A stretch of DNA of 11,324 nucleotides from Anaerolineales bacterium (GTDB lineage Bacteria; Chloroflexota; Anaerolineae; Anaerolineales; Villigracilaceae). Made by a program: the position numbers and the translations under genes. The notes beneath the pieces were generated by a model that was not told where the DNA came from, ran no database searches, and saw only the letters and a program-made list of their open reading frames with translations. Below, in pieces: positions 1 through 5,001 of this stretch. Position 1 is the stretch's first letter, and each line of letters opens with the position of its first letter. The stretch lies in contig JAEURF010000031.1 of assembly GCA_016789205.1 (NCBI GenBank), forward strand, positions 1 through 11,324, written 5' to 3'.

Positions 1-73
1 GGAAGAATCGTCCTCGTTGCGGGCGGATGTGCTCAGCGAGCAGGTTGTAGTAGGATTTGAATGATAAGTTCAT
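1..73 (-). CDS. ABC transporter (exporter-type) N-terminus, partial
   Basis: Only the first 24 codons lie in the window; the gene continues past base 1. ATG is at 73-71. The peptide begins MNLSFKSYYNLL and ends HIRPQRGRFF, which resembles the short cytosolic lead-in before the first membrane helix of type I ABC exporters with fused permease and ATPase domains. No membrane helix, Walker or signature motif is visible, so the assignment rests on this lead-in alone. Upstream there is only a weak GGAA eight bases before ATG, because a heptamer-repeat tract begins directly at the start codon. A promoter, leader ORF and terminator lie 110-310 bases upstream on the same strand and may control it. The substrate cannot be told. 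Confidence 0.55.
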   Translation of the reverse strand, partial: MNLSFKSYYNLLAEHIRPQRGRFF

Positions 74-173
74 GTTGAAGGTTCCAAGTTACAGTTTGAA
101 GGTTGGTAGGTTGACGGTGGACCGAGGACGGTGGACGATGAAGAACGGTCTACGGTCTATCGTCCATGGTCTG
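74..173. repeat. Heptamer-repeat tract with mirrored arms
   Basis: Three blocks share a 7-base period. Bases 74-108 hold five degenerate GTTNNAG-like heptads. Bases 113-140 hold four heptads of the form GACNNTG (the second ends GAG). Bases 146-173 hold four heptads of the complementary form NGGTCTA or NCGTCCA. The last two blocks are inverted relative to each other around a 5-base spacer (141-145), so a degenerate hairpin is possible. The tract fills the space between the terminator at 185-215 and the ABC start codon. A related mirrored tract lies at 9633-9691. Short tandem heptamers of this kind are known from cyanobacteria and other genomes; their function is unknown. Confidence 0.75.
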
Positions 174-184
174 CACGAAGCAAC

Positions 185-215
185 AAAAAAGCCACGATGC
201 GAAATGCACCGTGGC
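185..215 (-). terminator. Intrinsic terminator (attenuator candidate)
   Basis: On the minus strand a 10-bp stem (215-206 with 200-191, one G-U pair) closes a 5-base loop and is followed by six T (190-185). This is a textbook Rho-independent terminator. It ends transcripts that start at about 350 and contain the leader ORF, and it could also stop read-through from the VF530 gene. It lies upstream of the ABC start codon, so termination here would keep that gene off. Confidence 0.85.
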
Positions 216-327
216 TTGTGAGAACACAAGGATAGACCTAAGAACGGTCAGTAGGCGCACTTCGAGACAATACAATTATGTTGAGTTTGCGGTCTTGTCG
301 GTTTTCTAAATTCATTTGAAGTGCGTC
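200..327 (-). promoter_or_regulatory. Candidate attenuator: alternative pairing 1:2 versus 2:3
   Basis: Three segments can form two exclusive helices in the minus-strand RNA. Segment 1 (325-318, CGCACUUC) lies between the leader Shine-Dalgarno and its ATG. Segment 2 (264-254, CGAAGUGCGCC) lies inside the leader ORF. Segment 3 (210-200, GGUGCAUUUCG) is the inner 5' arm and loop of the terminator. Segments 1 and 2 form 8 perfect pairs. Segments 2 and 3 form 11 consecutive pairs, two of them G-U, and this would break the terminator. A further 6-bp hairpin (230-225 with 220-215, loop TTCT) abuts the terminator stem. The pairings were read by eye and no folding energy was computed. Confidence 0.6.
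238..315 (-). CDS. Leader peptide, 25 aa (putative)
   Basis: An ATG at 315-313 opens 25 codons ending in TAG at 240-238. An AAAGGAGA Shine-Dalgarno (333-326) precedes it by 11 bases from the GGAG core. The peptide starts MNLENRQDRK, has a hydrophobic centre (LNIIVL) and ends SRSAPTDRS. It has no run of one amino acid, so a classical amino-acid attenuator is less likely than a stall peptide that senses a drug or another state of the ribosome. It sits between a good promoter and an intrinsic terminator, upstream of an ABC transporter gene. I do not recognise it from a named leader family. Codon-level conservation in relatives would settle whether it is real. Confidence 0.6.
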   Translation of the reverse strand: MNLENRQDRKLNIIVLSRSAPTDRS

Positions 328-357
328 TCCTTTCTTTTGGAATTTAATTACGCTAGC

Positions 358-387
358 AGTTTACATGAGAGGGGGAAGAGTTGTCAA
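358..387 (-). promoter_or_regulatory. Promoter of the leader transcript
   Basis: On the minus strand a perfect -35 box TTGACA (387-382) is followed after 18 bases by TAAACT (363-358). Transcription would start near 351, about 20 bases before the leader Shine-Dalgarno. The -35 box overlaps the stop codon of the VF530 gene, so this unit starts exactly where the previous gene ends. Confidence 0.7.
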
Positions 388-608
388 GTGGGAAAATTAG
401 ATTTCAAATATAACTCTTCCACCTTTTTCCTCGCCCACGGAGTCCTTCTCAAAAACCTCAAACTAGATTTGATGCTTGGGTCATTTGTGAAGCATTGAAT
501 TGTGATTCGTTTTCCTAATTCTTCCCAGCCATATTTTTCAACGAGGCGGGTCAGAATCATTTCAAGCGTGATTCCATGCAATGGATTGTTGATTTGTTGT
601 TCAGTCAT
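384..608 (-). CDS. VF530 family protein (DUF2132)
   Basis: A 74-residue protein that matches the VF530 (DUF2132) family over its full length. The signature PLHGITLEMILTRL is at residues 9-22, the YGWEELGKRI stretch follows, and CFTNDPSIKSSLRFL and RRTPWARKKVEELYL complete the fold. The family is small, soluble and often described as DNA-binding from its structure, but its role in the cell is unknown. It is the last gene of the minus-strand run glnS, lipoprotein, VF530. No clear Shine-Dalgarno precedes ATG at 608-606. The TGA stop overlaps the -35 box of the next promoter. Confidence 0.9.
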   Translation of the reverse strand: MTEQQINNPLHGITLEMILTRLVEKYGWEELGKRITIQCFTNDPSIKSSLRFLRRTPWARKKVEELYLKSNFPT

Positions 609-638
609 TACTAGTTGTTGAAAGTTTTTAGAAGCTAT

Positions 639-1148
639 CTAAGGTCCCGGCGTCATCACTGGATAGTCAGACAAAATGATGTGAGGACCAATCTCCATAA
701 ATTCTTGCTTAACCCAACAGGGATTATTAAAGTATGGATTCCGAATAACAACCCAACCGGGTTCGCTTCCAACACCTAAAATCTCAACCACTTGTTTGCC
801 AGATTTTCTAATGCTTGGGTCAATATTGCTAATAAACTTATAAGGTTCACCGGGTCCCGAATGACATGCCGTAAAAGTAACCACATAAGGTGGGTTACGC
901 TTTACTTCCTCAGTAGGTGGGCTGGTCGTCGGCGTTTCTGTGATGCTTAAAGTAGCCGAAGCAGTCGGGATTACAGGAGTAGGCGGAATCGCCAATGCCG
1001 TTTGTGTTTGCATCAAAACCGCAAGTTCAACTGCCATTGTGCTAACAACATCTACCGTCGGTACCGCATCAGTGCTTGGCGCACATGCCACCAGCAGGAT
1101 GATGAAGATTAGATAAATAATGATTTGGAAAGACTTTGAAATATTCAT
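639..1148 (-). CDS. Lipoprotein with Pro/Thr linker and SH3-like domain
   Basis: A 169-residue secreted lipoprotein. Residues 7-21 form a hydrophobic signal segment ending in LLVAC, with Cys22 as the lipidated residue. Residues about 23-85 are a low-complexity linker rich in Thr, Pro and Ser. The C-terminal part (about 90-155) has ACHSGPGEPYKFI, later VVEILG, GWVVIR and NPCWV, the pattern of bacterial SH3-like modules with a Cys pair common in Chloroflexota lipoproteins. It is probably tethered to the outer face of the membrane and may bind cell-wall polymers; that is inference. ATG lies 5 bases after the glnS stop, with a GAGG site inside the glnS end, so the two are probably co-transcribed. 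The function beyond this is unknown. Confidence 0.8.
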   Translation of the reverse strand: MNISKSFQIIIYLIFIILLVACAPSTDAVPTVDVVSTMAVELAVLMQTQTALAIPPTPVIPTASATLSITETPTTSPPTEEVKRNPPYVVTFTACHSGPGEPYKFISNIDPSIRKSGKQVVEILGVGSEPGWVVIRNPYFNNPCWVKQEFMEIGPHIILSDYPVMTPGP

Positions 1149-1153
1149 TCGTT

Positions 1154-2833
1154 TTACCTCTTCTCAACTTTTGCCCAAGTATCTTTTAAGTTGACAGTCA
1201 AATTAAAAACAGGCTTCTCTTTTGTAGAATCTTTGTCAACACAAAAATAACCGAGGCGCTCAAATTGAAAACGTGAACCAACTTCCGCCGAAGCAAGAGA
1301 CGGCTCTACAAATCCATTCAATACTTCTAGCGAATTTGGATTCAAACAATTCAAGAATCCTTCCTCGCCTTCTTCAGGGTCTTCTTTGGTAAACAACCTA
1401 TCATACATGCGGATTTCCGCTTCTTTGGCATGTTTCGCAGAAACCCAATGAATTGTAGATTTGACTTTACGCCCATCGGGTGAACTTCCGCCTCTAGACT
1501 CAGGGTCATAGGTGGCGTGAACCTCAACAATTTCTCCGCCTTCATTTTTGACGACATGCGTGCATTTGATAAAGTAAGCATATCGCAAACGGACTTCATT
1601 GCCGGGGAACAGACGATAATATTTCGGTGGCGGTGTTTCACGAAAATCATCTTGTTCAATGTAAATCACTTTTGAAAATGGAACTTTGCGCGTGCCAGCA
1701 TTTTCATCTTCTGGATTATTAACCGCATCCATTTCTTCGACCAAATCATCAGGATAATTATCAATCACAACTTTAAGCAGACGAATTACAGCCATGCGGC
1801 GCAACGAATGTTTATTCAAATCATCACGTACACATGCTTCCAATAACGAAACATCACTGACACTATAATTTTTTGCAACGCCTACTTTGCGAATAAATTC
1901 CAAAATTGCTTCGGGTGTATAACCTCGCCGACGCATCGCGCGCAAAGTTGGCATACGTGGGTCATCCCAACCATTGACGTGATTTTCTTCCACGAGCCTA
2001 CGAAGTTTGCGCTTGCTCATTACGGTGTAATTCATATTCAAACGTGCAAACTCAATTTGACGTGGCTTAAAAACATCCAATTGCTCTAAAAACCATTCAT
2101 ACAATGGACGATGATTTTCATATTCCAATGAACATAATGAATGGGTAATACCTTCCATTGAGTCATTTTGCCCATGCGACCAATCATATAACGGATAAAT
2201 TTTCCACTTATCTCCAGTGCGGTGATGGTGCTCATGCAAAATGCGATACATAGCTGGGTCACGCATATTAATATTCGGATGCGCCATATCAATCTTAGCG
2301 CGTAAAATCCGCGAGCCATTCGGGAACTCACCATTTTTCATGCGTTCCAGCAAATCTAAATTTTCTTCAACATCTCTATCACGAAACGGAGAATTTTTTC
2401 CGGGTTCCGTCAATGTGCCACGATTCTTACTCACTTCTTCCGGTGTTTGGTCATCCACATACGCCTTGCCCGCCAGCACCAATTTTTGCGCCCATTCATA
2501 TAACAAATCAAAATAATCAGAAGCGAATGTCACCTTAGCCCATTCAATCCCAAGCCAGCGTGCATCTTCTTCAATTGCTTCCACAAATTCAGTTTCTTCT
2601 TTGGTGGGGTTGGTATCATCAAAACGCAAAATCAACTCGCCGCCATTTTCTTTGGCAACCAGATAATCAATCATAAACGCCTTCACATGCCCAATATGTA
2701 AATATCCGTTTGGCTCAGGAGGCAAACGCGTGCGCACGTAATTGAAGCGTCCGTTTTTCAAATCCTCAGCAACGGCTTCACGGATAAAATCTGTCGGTTT
2801 CTCGTCCTTTAGGATATTCTCTTCGTCACTCAT
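1154..2833 (-). CDS. glnS: Glutaminyl-tRNA synthetase
   Basis: Charges tRNA-Gln with glutamine in the cytoplasm (class I synthetase). The HIGH motif is at residues 46-49 in PPEPNGYLHIGH, and the KMSKS counterpart is VMSKRK around 271-276. The family blocks FDDTNP, YPLYDWSHGQNDSMEGITHSLCSLE and the C-terminal anticodon-binding beta-barrels (ending FNLTVNLKDTW) are all present. At 559 residues it is full length (E. coli enzyme 554). I place the start at 2833: upstream codons in the same frame encode a basic, unrelated 29-residue stretch, and a GAGG lies 10 bases before this ATG. Many bacteria lack this enzyme and use Glu-tRNA-Gln amidation, so its presence tells of direct charging here. A tRNA-Gln gene lies about 580 bp away on the other strand. 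Confidence 0.97.
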   Translation of the reverse strand: MSDEENILKDEKPTDFIREAVAEDLKNGRFNYVRTRLPPEPNGYLHIGHVKAFMIDYLVAKENGGELILRFDDTNPTKEETEFVEAIEEDARWLGIEWAKVTFASDYFDLLYEWAQKLVLAGKAYVDDQTPEEVSKNRGTLTEPGKNSPFRDRDVEENLDLLERMKNGEFPNGSRILRAKIDMAHPNINMRDPAMYRILHEHHHRTGDKWKIYPLYDWSHGQNDSMEGITHSLCSLEYENHRPLYEWFLEQLDVFKPRQIEFARLNMNYTVMSKRKLRRLVEENHVNGWDDPRMPTLRAMRRRGYTPEAILEFIRKVGVAKNYSVSDVSLLEACVRDDLNKHSLRRMAVIRLLKVVIDNYPDDLVEEMDAVNNPEDENAGTRKVPFSKVIYIEQDDFRETPPPKYYRLFPGNEVRLRYAYFIKCTHVVKNEGGEIVEVHATYDPESRGGSSPDGRKVKSTIHWVSAKHAKEAEIRMYDRLFTKEDPEEGEEGFLNCLNPNSLEVLNGFVEPSLASAEVGSRFQFERLGYFCVDKDSTKEKPVFNLTVNLKDTWAKVEKR

Positions 2834-2904
2834 TCGATTTATATACCTCAAAAAAATTAGATAAAAAATCCGCCTCATACTAAGGGGATATTTGTTTCTG
2901 CTTC

Positions 2905-2924
2905 GTGGAGCATTCTCCACGCTT
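2905..2924. repeat. Perfect 7-bp hairpin upstream of glnS
   Basis: CGTGGAG and CTCCACG flank a 4-base CATT loop. It lies in the 194-bp divergent spacer, about 75 bases ahead of the glnS start codon. No T run follows on either strand, so it is not a terminator. It may sit in the glnS 5' leader or be a dispersed palindrome. Confidence 0.5.
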
Positions 2925-2946
2925 CAGGCATTTCTATCACACCGAT

Positions 2947-2952
2947 TATAAT
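2947..2952 (+). promoter_or_regulatory. -10 box of the membrane-protein gene
   Basis: TATAAT in the context ATTATAAT. The same bases also give TATAAT on the minus strand (2950-2945), so it could serve glnS too. The -35 region on either strand is weak (TTCAGG at 2923-2928 for the plus strand). A plus-strand start would fall near 2959-2961, immediately before the structured element at 2962. Confidence 0.45.
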
Positions 2953-2961
2953 ATGGTATAT

Positions 2962-3010
2962 GGAGTCAGGGAGCTTGCTCCCGTAATACGCCAACAAGTT
3001 GGCTGAGTCC
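2962..3010 (+). repeat. Three-way-junction inverted-repeat element in 5' leader
   Basis: Three nested helices can be read directly. P1 pairs 2962-2968 with 3004-3010 (7 positions, one mismatch). P2 is GGGAGC/GCTCCC (2969-2974 with 2977-2982). P3 is GCCAAC/GTTGGC (2990-2995 with 2998-3003). A 7-base joint GTAATAC separates P2 and P3. If each hairpin opens one pair, the tetraloops are CUUG and CAAG, which are complementary and could kiss. The Shine-Dalgarno AAAGGAG follows 4 bases after the element. It could be a cis-acting RNA or a dispersed palindromic repeat. Confidence 0.6.
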
Positions 3011-3027
3011 ATAAAGGAGAATCCAAA

Positions 3028-3363
3028 ATGCAAGAAAAAAGAGATAATTTCTACGCCACTTACTTCAACAAAGATACTGTTCTAAAACTTTCCCGCTGGT
3101 CTGGGATATTGGCTTGGGTTTTACTTGTTGTATTAAGTTTTTTCGCACTTAATTCTTTCCTTCAATTCTTGTTTCAATATTCCAGCGGCGTATTTTTCCA
3201 AAAAGGTATATCTGTATTTGATTTAATTGGCTACTTTACGCCTTATCCACAACAATTTGCGCCAGGCATTATTTACTTCTTTGGCTTGAAGTTTATTGAA
3301 AATGCTCTTCTGATTCTTTTGGATATGGAAGAAAGCACCCGTCGCGCTACTCGCGAAAAATAG
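3028..3363 (+). CDS. Small membrane protein, two helices, unknown function
   Basis: A 111-residue protein that I do not recognise. Residues 1-22 are polar and charged. Residues about 25-49 (GILAWVLLVVLSFFALNSFLQFLF) form one transmembrane segment, and about 80-97 (GIIYFFGLKFIENALLILL) form a second. The loop between them is aromatic and Gly/Pro containing. The tail MEESTRRATREK is charged. An AAAGGAG site lies about 8 bases before ATG. The gene has its own leader with the structured element at 2962-3010. No terminator is seen before the tRNA promoter, which begins 7 bases after the stop, so read-through into the tRNA is possible. Confidence 0.8.
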   Translation: MQEKRDNFYATYFNKDTVLKLSRWSGILAWVLLVVLSFFALNSFLQFLFQYSSGVFFQKGISVFDLIGYFTPYPQQFAPGIIYFFGLKFIENALLILLDMEESTRRATREK

Positions 3364-3369
3364 TTTTCC

Positions 3370-3398
3370 TTGCCTCGCCGTGTTGGACGTGCTAAAAT
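3370..3398 (+). promoter_or_regulatory. Promoter of tRNA-Gln
   Basis: TTGCCT (3370-3375), a 17-base spacer and TAAAAT (3393-3398). The predicted start, near 3405, leaves a leader of under 10 bases before the mature tRNA 5' end at 3413. Confidence 0.65.
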
Positions 3399-3412
3399 AC
3401 TGCGCTGGTTTT

Positions 3413-3483
3413 TGGGGACTCGTCTAATGGCAGGACAGTTGCCTCTGGAGCAATTAGTAGTGGTTCGAATCCATTGTCCCCAG
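3413..3483 (+). tRNA. tRNA-Gln, anticodon CUG
   Basis: A complete cloverleaf of 71 bases without an encoded CCA. The acceptor stem TGGGGAC/GTCCCCA pairs fully with the first pair T-A, as is usual for tRNA-Gln, and the discriminator is G73. The D-stem GTCT/GGAC has one G-T pair and a loop containing GG. The anticodon stem GTTGC/GCAAT holds the loop CTCTGGA, so the anticodon is CTG (3445-3447), reading CAG. The T-loop is TTCGAAT. The T-A first pair, G73 and CUG anticodon are known glutaminyl-tRNA synthetase identity elements, and the enzyme is encoded nearby at 1154-2833. Confidence 0.95.
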
Positions 3484-3485
3484 CT

Positions 3486-3519
3486 GAAAAAGACTCTTGT
3501 ACGACAAGAGTCTTTTTTT
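3486..3519 (+). terminator. Terminator of tRNA-Gln
   Basis: A 9-bp stem GACTCTTGT/ACAAGAGTC (3492-3500 with 3504-3512) with a 3-base loop, then seven T. Five A on the left extend the pairing, so it may work in both directions. Confidence 0.9.
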
Positions 3520-3560
3520 ATCTATAAATTCTTCTCATCCGAAACAAAATCAATTTTTAT

Positions 3561-3570
3561 GATAATTATC
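3561..3570. promoter_or_regulatory. Candidate operator palindrome ahead of the sufR-like gene
   Basis: GATAATTATC is a perfect 10-base palindrome, 7 bases upstream of the -35 box. It could be a binding site for the regulator's own product. It is AT-rich and short, so chance is possible, and it does not match the CAAC-N6-GTTG operator known for cyanobacterial SufR. Confidence 0.3.
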
Positions 3571-3577
3571 TATAATA

Positions 3578-3606
3578 TTGACAGGTTTTCCTCGCGCAAG
3601 TATACT
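3578..3606 (+). promoter_or_regulatory. Strong promoter of the sufR-like gene
   Basis: Perfect TTGACA (3578-3583), a 17-base spacer and TATACT (3601-3606). The expected start, 3612-3614, coincides with the ATG at 3614, so the mRNA is predicted to be leaderless. Confidence 0.8.
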
Positions 3607-3613
3607 GATTTGC

Positions 3614-4237
3614 ATGAAGTCAACGCGAGATAAAATCTTACAAACCCTACTGCGAAAGCCCAAATCAACAATTAATGACATGGCTGAGGCAGTTGGCATC
3701 AACCCAATATCTGTACGTCATCACCTCACCAACTTACAAATGGAAGGGCTTGTTGAAGCACAAGAAGAACGTCACGGCGTTGGAAGACCGCGCTTGGTTT
3801 ACATCTTAACAAGTGAAGGCATGGAACGCTTCCCAACACGCTATTTAAGATTGACAAACCGCCTCATTGCGCAGATGAAAGAGACTCTGCCCGCGCCGGC
3901 AGTTAGCCAACTCTTCGGGCAAATTGCAGAAGACTTGGTCAGTGAATATGCCAACGACGTGAAAGGGCTAAGTATGGAAGCCCGCCTTGACTTCGTCAAA
4001 GATTTGTTGGCGCAAGAAGGTTTCACTGTCGAATGGGAAAAGAAAGACGATTCATACCAAATTCACGAAATCTCCTGCCCCTACTATCAAATTGGAATTG
4101 CACATCCGGAAGTCTGCACAGTAGACCAAACCCTGATTTCAAAAATGCTGGCACTTCCTGTCAATAAAGTGCAATGTATTTTAAACGGCGCCGCACATTG
4201 TACGTATGTGGTCGAATCCGCCGCCAAAACAAAATAA
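3614..4237 (+). CDS. SufR-like Fe-S cluster-binding transcriptional regulator
   Basis: A 207-residue regulator. Residues 3-50 are a winged helix-turn-helix (DMAEAVGINPISVRHHLTNL), with the wing ending GVGRPRLVYILT. The C-terminal domain carries four cysteines: Cys155, Cys168, Cys188 and Cys196, in SCPY, HPEVC, VQC and AAHC. The 155/168 spacing and HPEVC context match SufR, which senses Fe-S status through a cluster and represses suf genes. The start at 3614 is chosen over an in-frame TTG at 3578 because that TTG is part of the -35 box. No Shine-Dalgarno is present and the transcript is probably leaderless. A MIP18 gene follows 10 bases later, which supports a role in Fe-S homeostasis. No suf genes are in the window. 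Confidence 0.8.
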   Translation: MKSTRDKILQTLLRKPKSTINDMAEAVGINPISVRHHLTNLQMEGLVEAQEERHGVGRPRLVYILTSEGMERFPTRYLRLTNRLIAQMKETLPAPAVSQLFGQIAEDLVSEYANDVKGLSMEARLDFVKDLLAQEGFTVEWEKKDDSYQIHEISCPYYQIGIAHPEVCTVDQTLISKMLALPVNKVQCILNGAAHCTYVVESAAKTK

Positions 4238-4247
4238 AAGAGGAACT

Positions 4248-4598
4248 ATGAGCGAAGAATCTGAAATTAAAGAAATCCAGTGGACCATCCATTCCACGCA
4301 CCCCGATATTGTAAAAGTAACACGCGATAGGCTTGGCGAAGTCATTGACCCTGAAATCGGCATGACCATTATCCAGTTAGGCTTGATTCGCGATGTCGAA
4401 ATCGAAAACGGAGCCGCCCGAATCAAAATGATTCTGACCACGCCGTTTTGTCCGTATGGTCCTGCAATGATTGAGATGACCAAAGCCAAAGCGGTTGAAG
4501 CCTTAGACATGCCCGTAACAATTGAAATGGGCATGGAGATGTGGGATTTCTCTATGATGGAAGACCCCTCTGCATTAGACTGGGGCATGTACGCTTAG
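4248..4598 (+). CDS. MIP18/SufT-like Fe-S assembly factor (DUF59)
   Basis: A 116-residue MIP18 family protein. The family core is seen as VIDPEIGMTIIQLGLI (residues 32-47), a beta-hairpin, then ILTTPFCPYGP with the conserved Cys68, followed by a helix of the KAKAVEAL type. Relatives (SufT, PaaD and eukaryotic MIP18) help load or mature Fe-S clusters on target proteins. GAGGA lies only 3 bases before ATG, which is short; no better in-frame start exists downstream. It is transcribed with the SufR-like gene and the pair ends at a strong terminator. Confidence 0.85.
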   Translation: MSEESEIKEIQWTIHSTHPDIVKVTRDRLGEVIDPEIGMTIIQLGLIRDVEIENGAARIKMILTTPFCPYGPAMIEMTKAKAVEALDMPVTIEMGMEMWDFSMMEDPSALDWGMYA

Positions 4599-4613
4599 TT
4601 TATAAAAGACTAT

Positions 4614-4648
4614 AAAAAGACATCGCTCAATTTGAGCGATGTCTTTTT
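4614..4648. terminator. Strong terminator after the MIP18 gene
   Basis: An 11-bp perfect stem (4619-4629 with 4633-4643) around a 3-base loop, flanked by five A on the left and five T on the right. It can work on both strands. Confidence 0.92.
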
Positions 4649-4694
4649 ATTTGCCTTGTCACTTTTTTGCAACGAGATTTTATTCTTCTACCAG

Positions 4695-4700
4695 TATAAT
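4695..4700 (+). promoter_or_regulatory. -10 box of the small helical-protein gene
   Basis: A perfect TATAAT 18 bases before the ATG at 4718. No good -35 box lies at the usual distance. Confidence 0.5.
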
Positions 4701-4717
4701 GAAGAAAGGAGTTCACC

Positions 4718-4942
4718 ATGAATAGCCTAGAAAAAATGATTATGCAAGAAATTGAAACCCTCGAAGATATGCGACTATTTGATGTATTGGGGTTTATTCG
4801 TTACTTGAAAATGGAAAAACCTGCAAAACCAAAAGGCATTGAAAAATGGTTTGAAGAAGCCACTCAAACAGTGCGCGAACGAGCAGAAGAATTAGGTGTA
4901 ACTCCTGAGCAAATTCAATCTCAAATTGAAAAAATAAAATAA
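4718..4942 (+). CDS. Small helical protein, unknown function
   Basis: A 74-residue, charged, probably all-helical protein. I do not recognise the family. Residues 1-32 (ending DVLGFIRYLKM) resemble the N-terminal helices of small DUF2281-type or antitoxin-like proteins, where a leucine-rich helix is followed by FIxYLK. Residues 37-74 are Glu/Lys/Gln rich and end in lysine. An AAAGGAG site lies 5-6 bases before ATG. No toxin-like gene follows; the next gene is a histidine kinase with its own promoter. A lone adaptor or dimerising protein is equally possible. Confidence 0.75.
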   Translation: MNSLEKMIMQEIETLEDMRLFDVLGFIRYLKMEKPAKPKGIEKWFEEATQTVRERAEELGVTPEQIQSQIEKIK

Positions 4943-4988
4943 CTTTTCACTAGCCCAAATGGGTGAAAATCTTTTTAAGCACACATGA

Positions 4989-4994
4989 TACAAT
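4989..4994 (+). promoter_or_regulatory. -10 box of the kinase gene
   Basis: TACAAT ends 7 bases before the ATG at 5002, so transcription would start at or next to the start codon. The -35 region is poor (GTGAAA at 4963-4968 with a 20-base spacer). A second leaderless gene is suggested. Confidence 0.45.
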
Positions 4995-5001
4995 CTCGCA
5001 A

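Noticed and set aside
74..173. CRISPR-like array from the regularly spaced short repeats
   Set aside because: The units are contiguous 7-mers with no unique spacers, and no cas gene is present.
316..498. A plus-strand ORF of 60 codons
   Set aside because: It is antisense to the VF530 gene and the leader promoter and has no Shine-Dalgarno.
2834..2920. A 29-residue N-terminal extension of glutaminyl-tRNA synthetase
   Set aside because: It does not resemble the family, and a GAGG-preceded ATG at 2833 gives the normal length.
3370..3633. A plus-strand ORF of 87 codons
   Set aside because: It runs through the tRNA-Gln promoter, the tRNA, its terminator and the sufR-like promoter, so it cannot be a gene.
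4181..4588. A 135-codon minus-strand ORF
   Set aside because: It is a shadow of the MIP18 gene, with no ribosome site and a composition unlike a real protein.
4718..4942. An antitoxin of a toxin-antitoxin pair
   Set aside because: No toxin gene lies on either side; the next gene is a kinase with its own -10 box.
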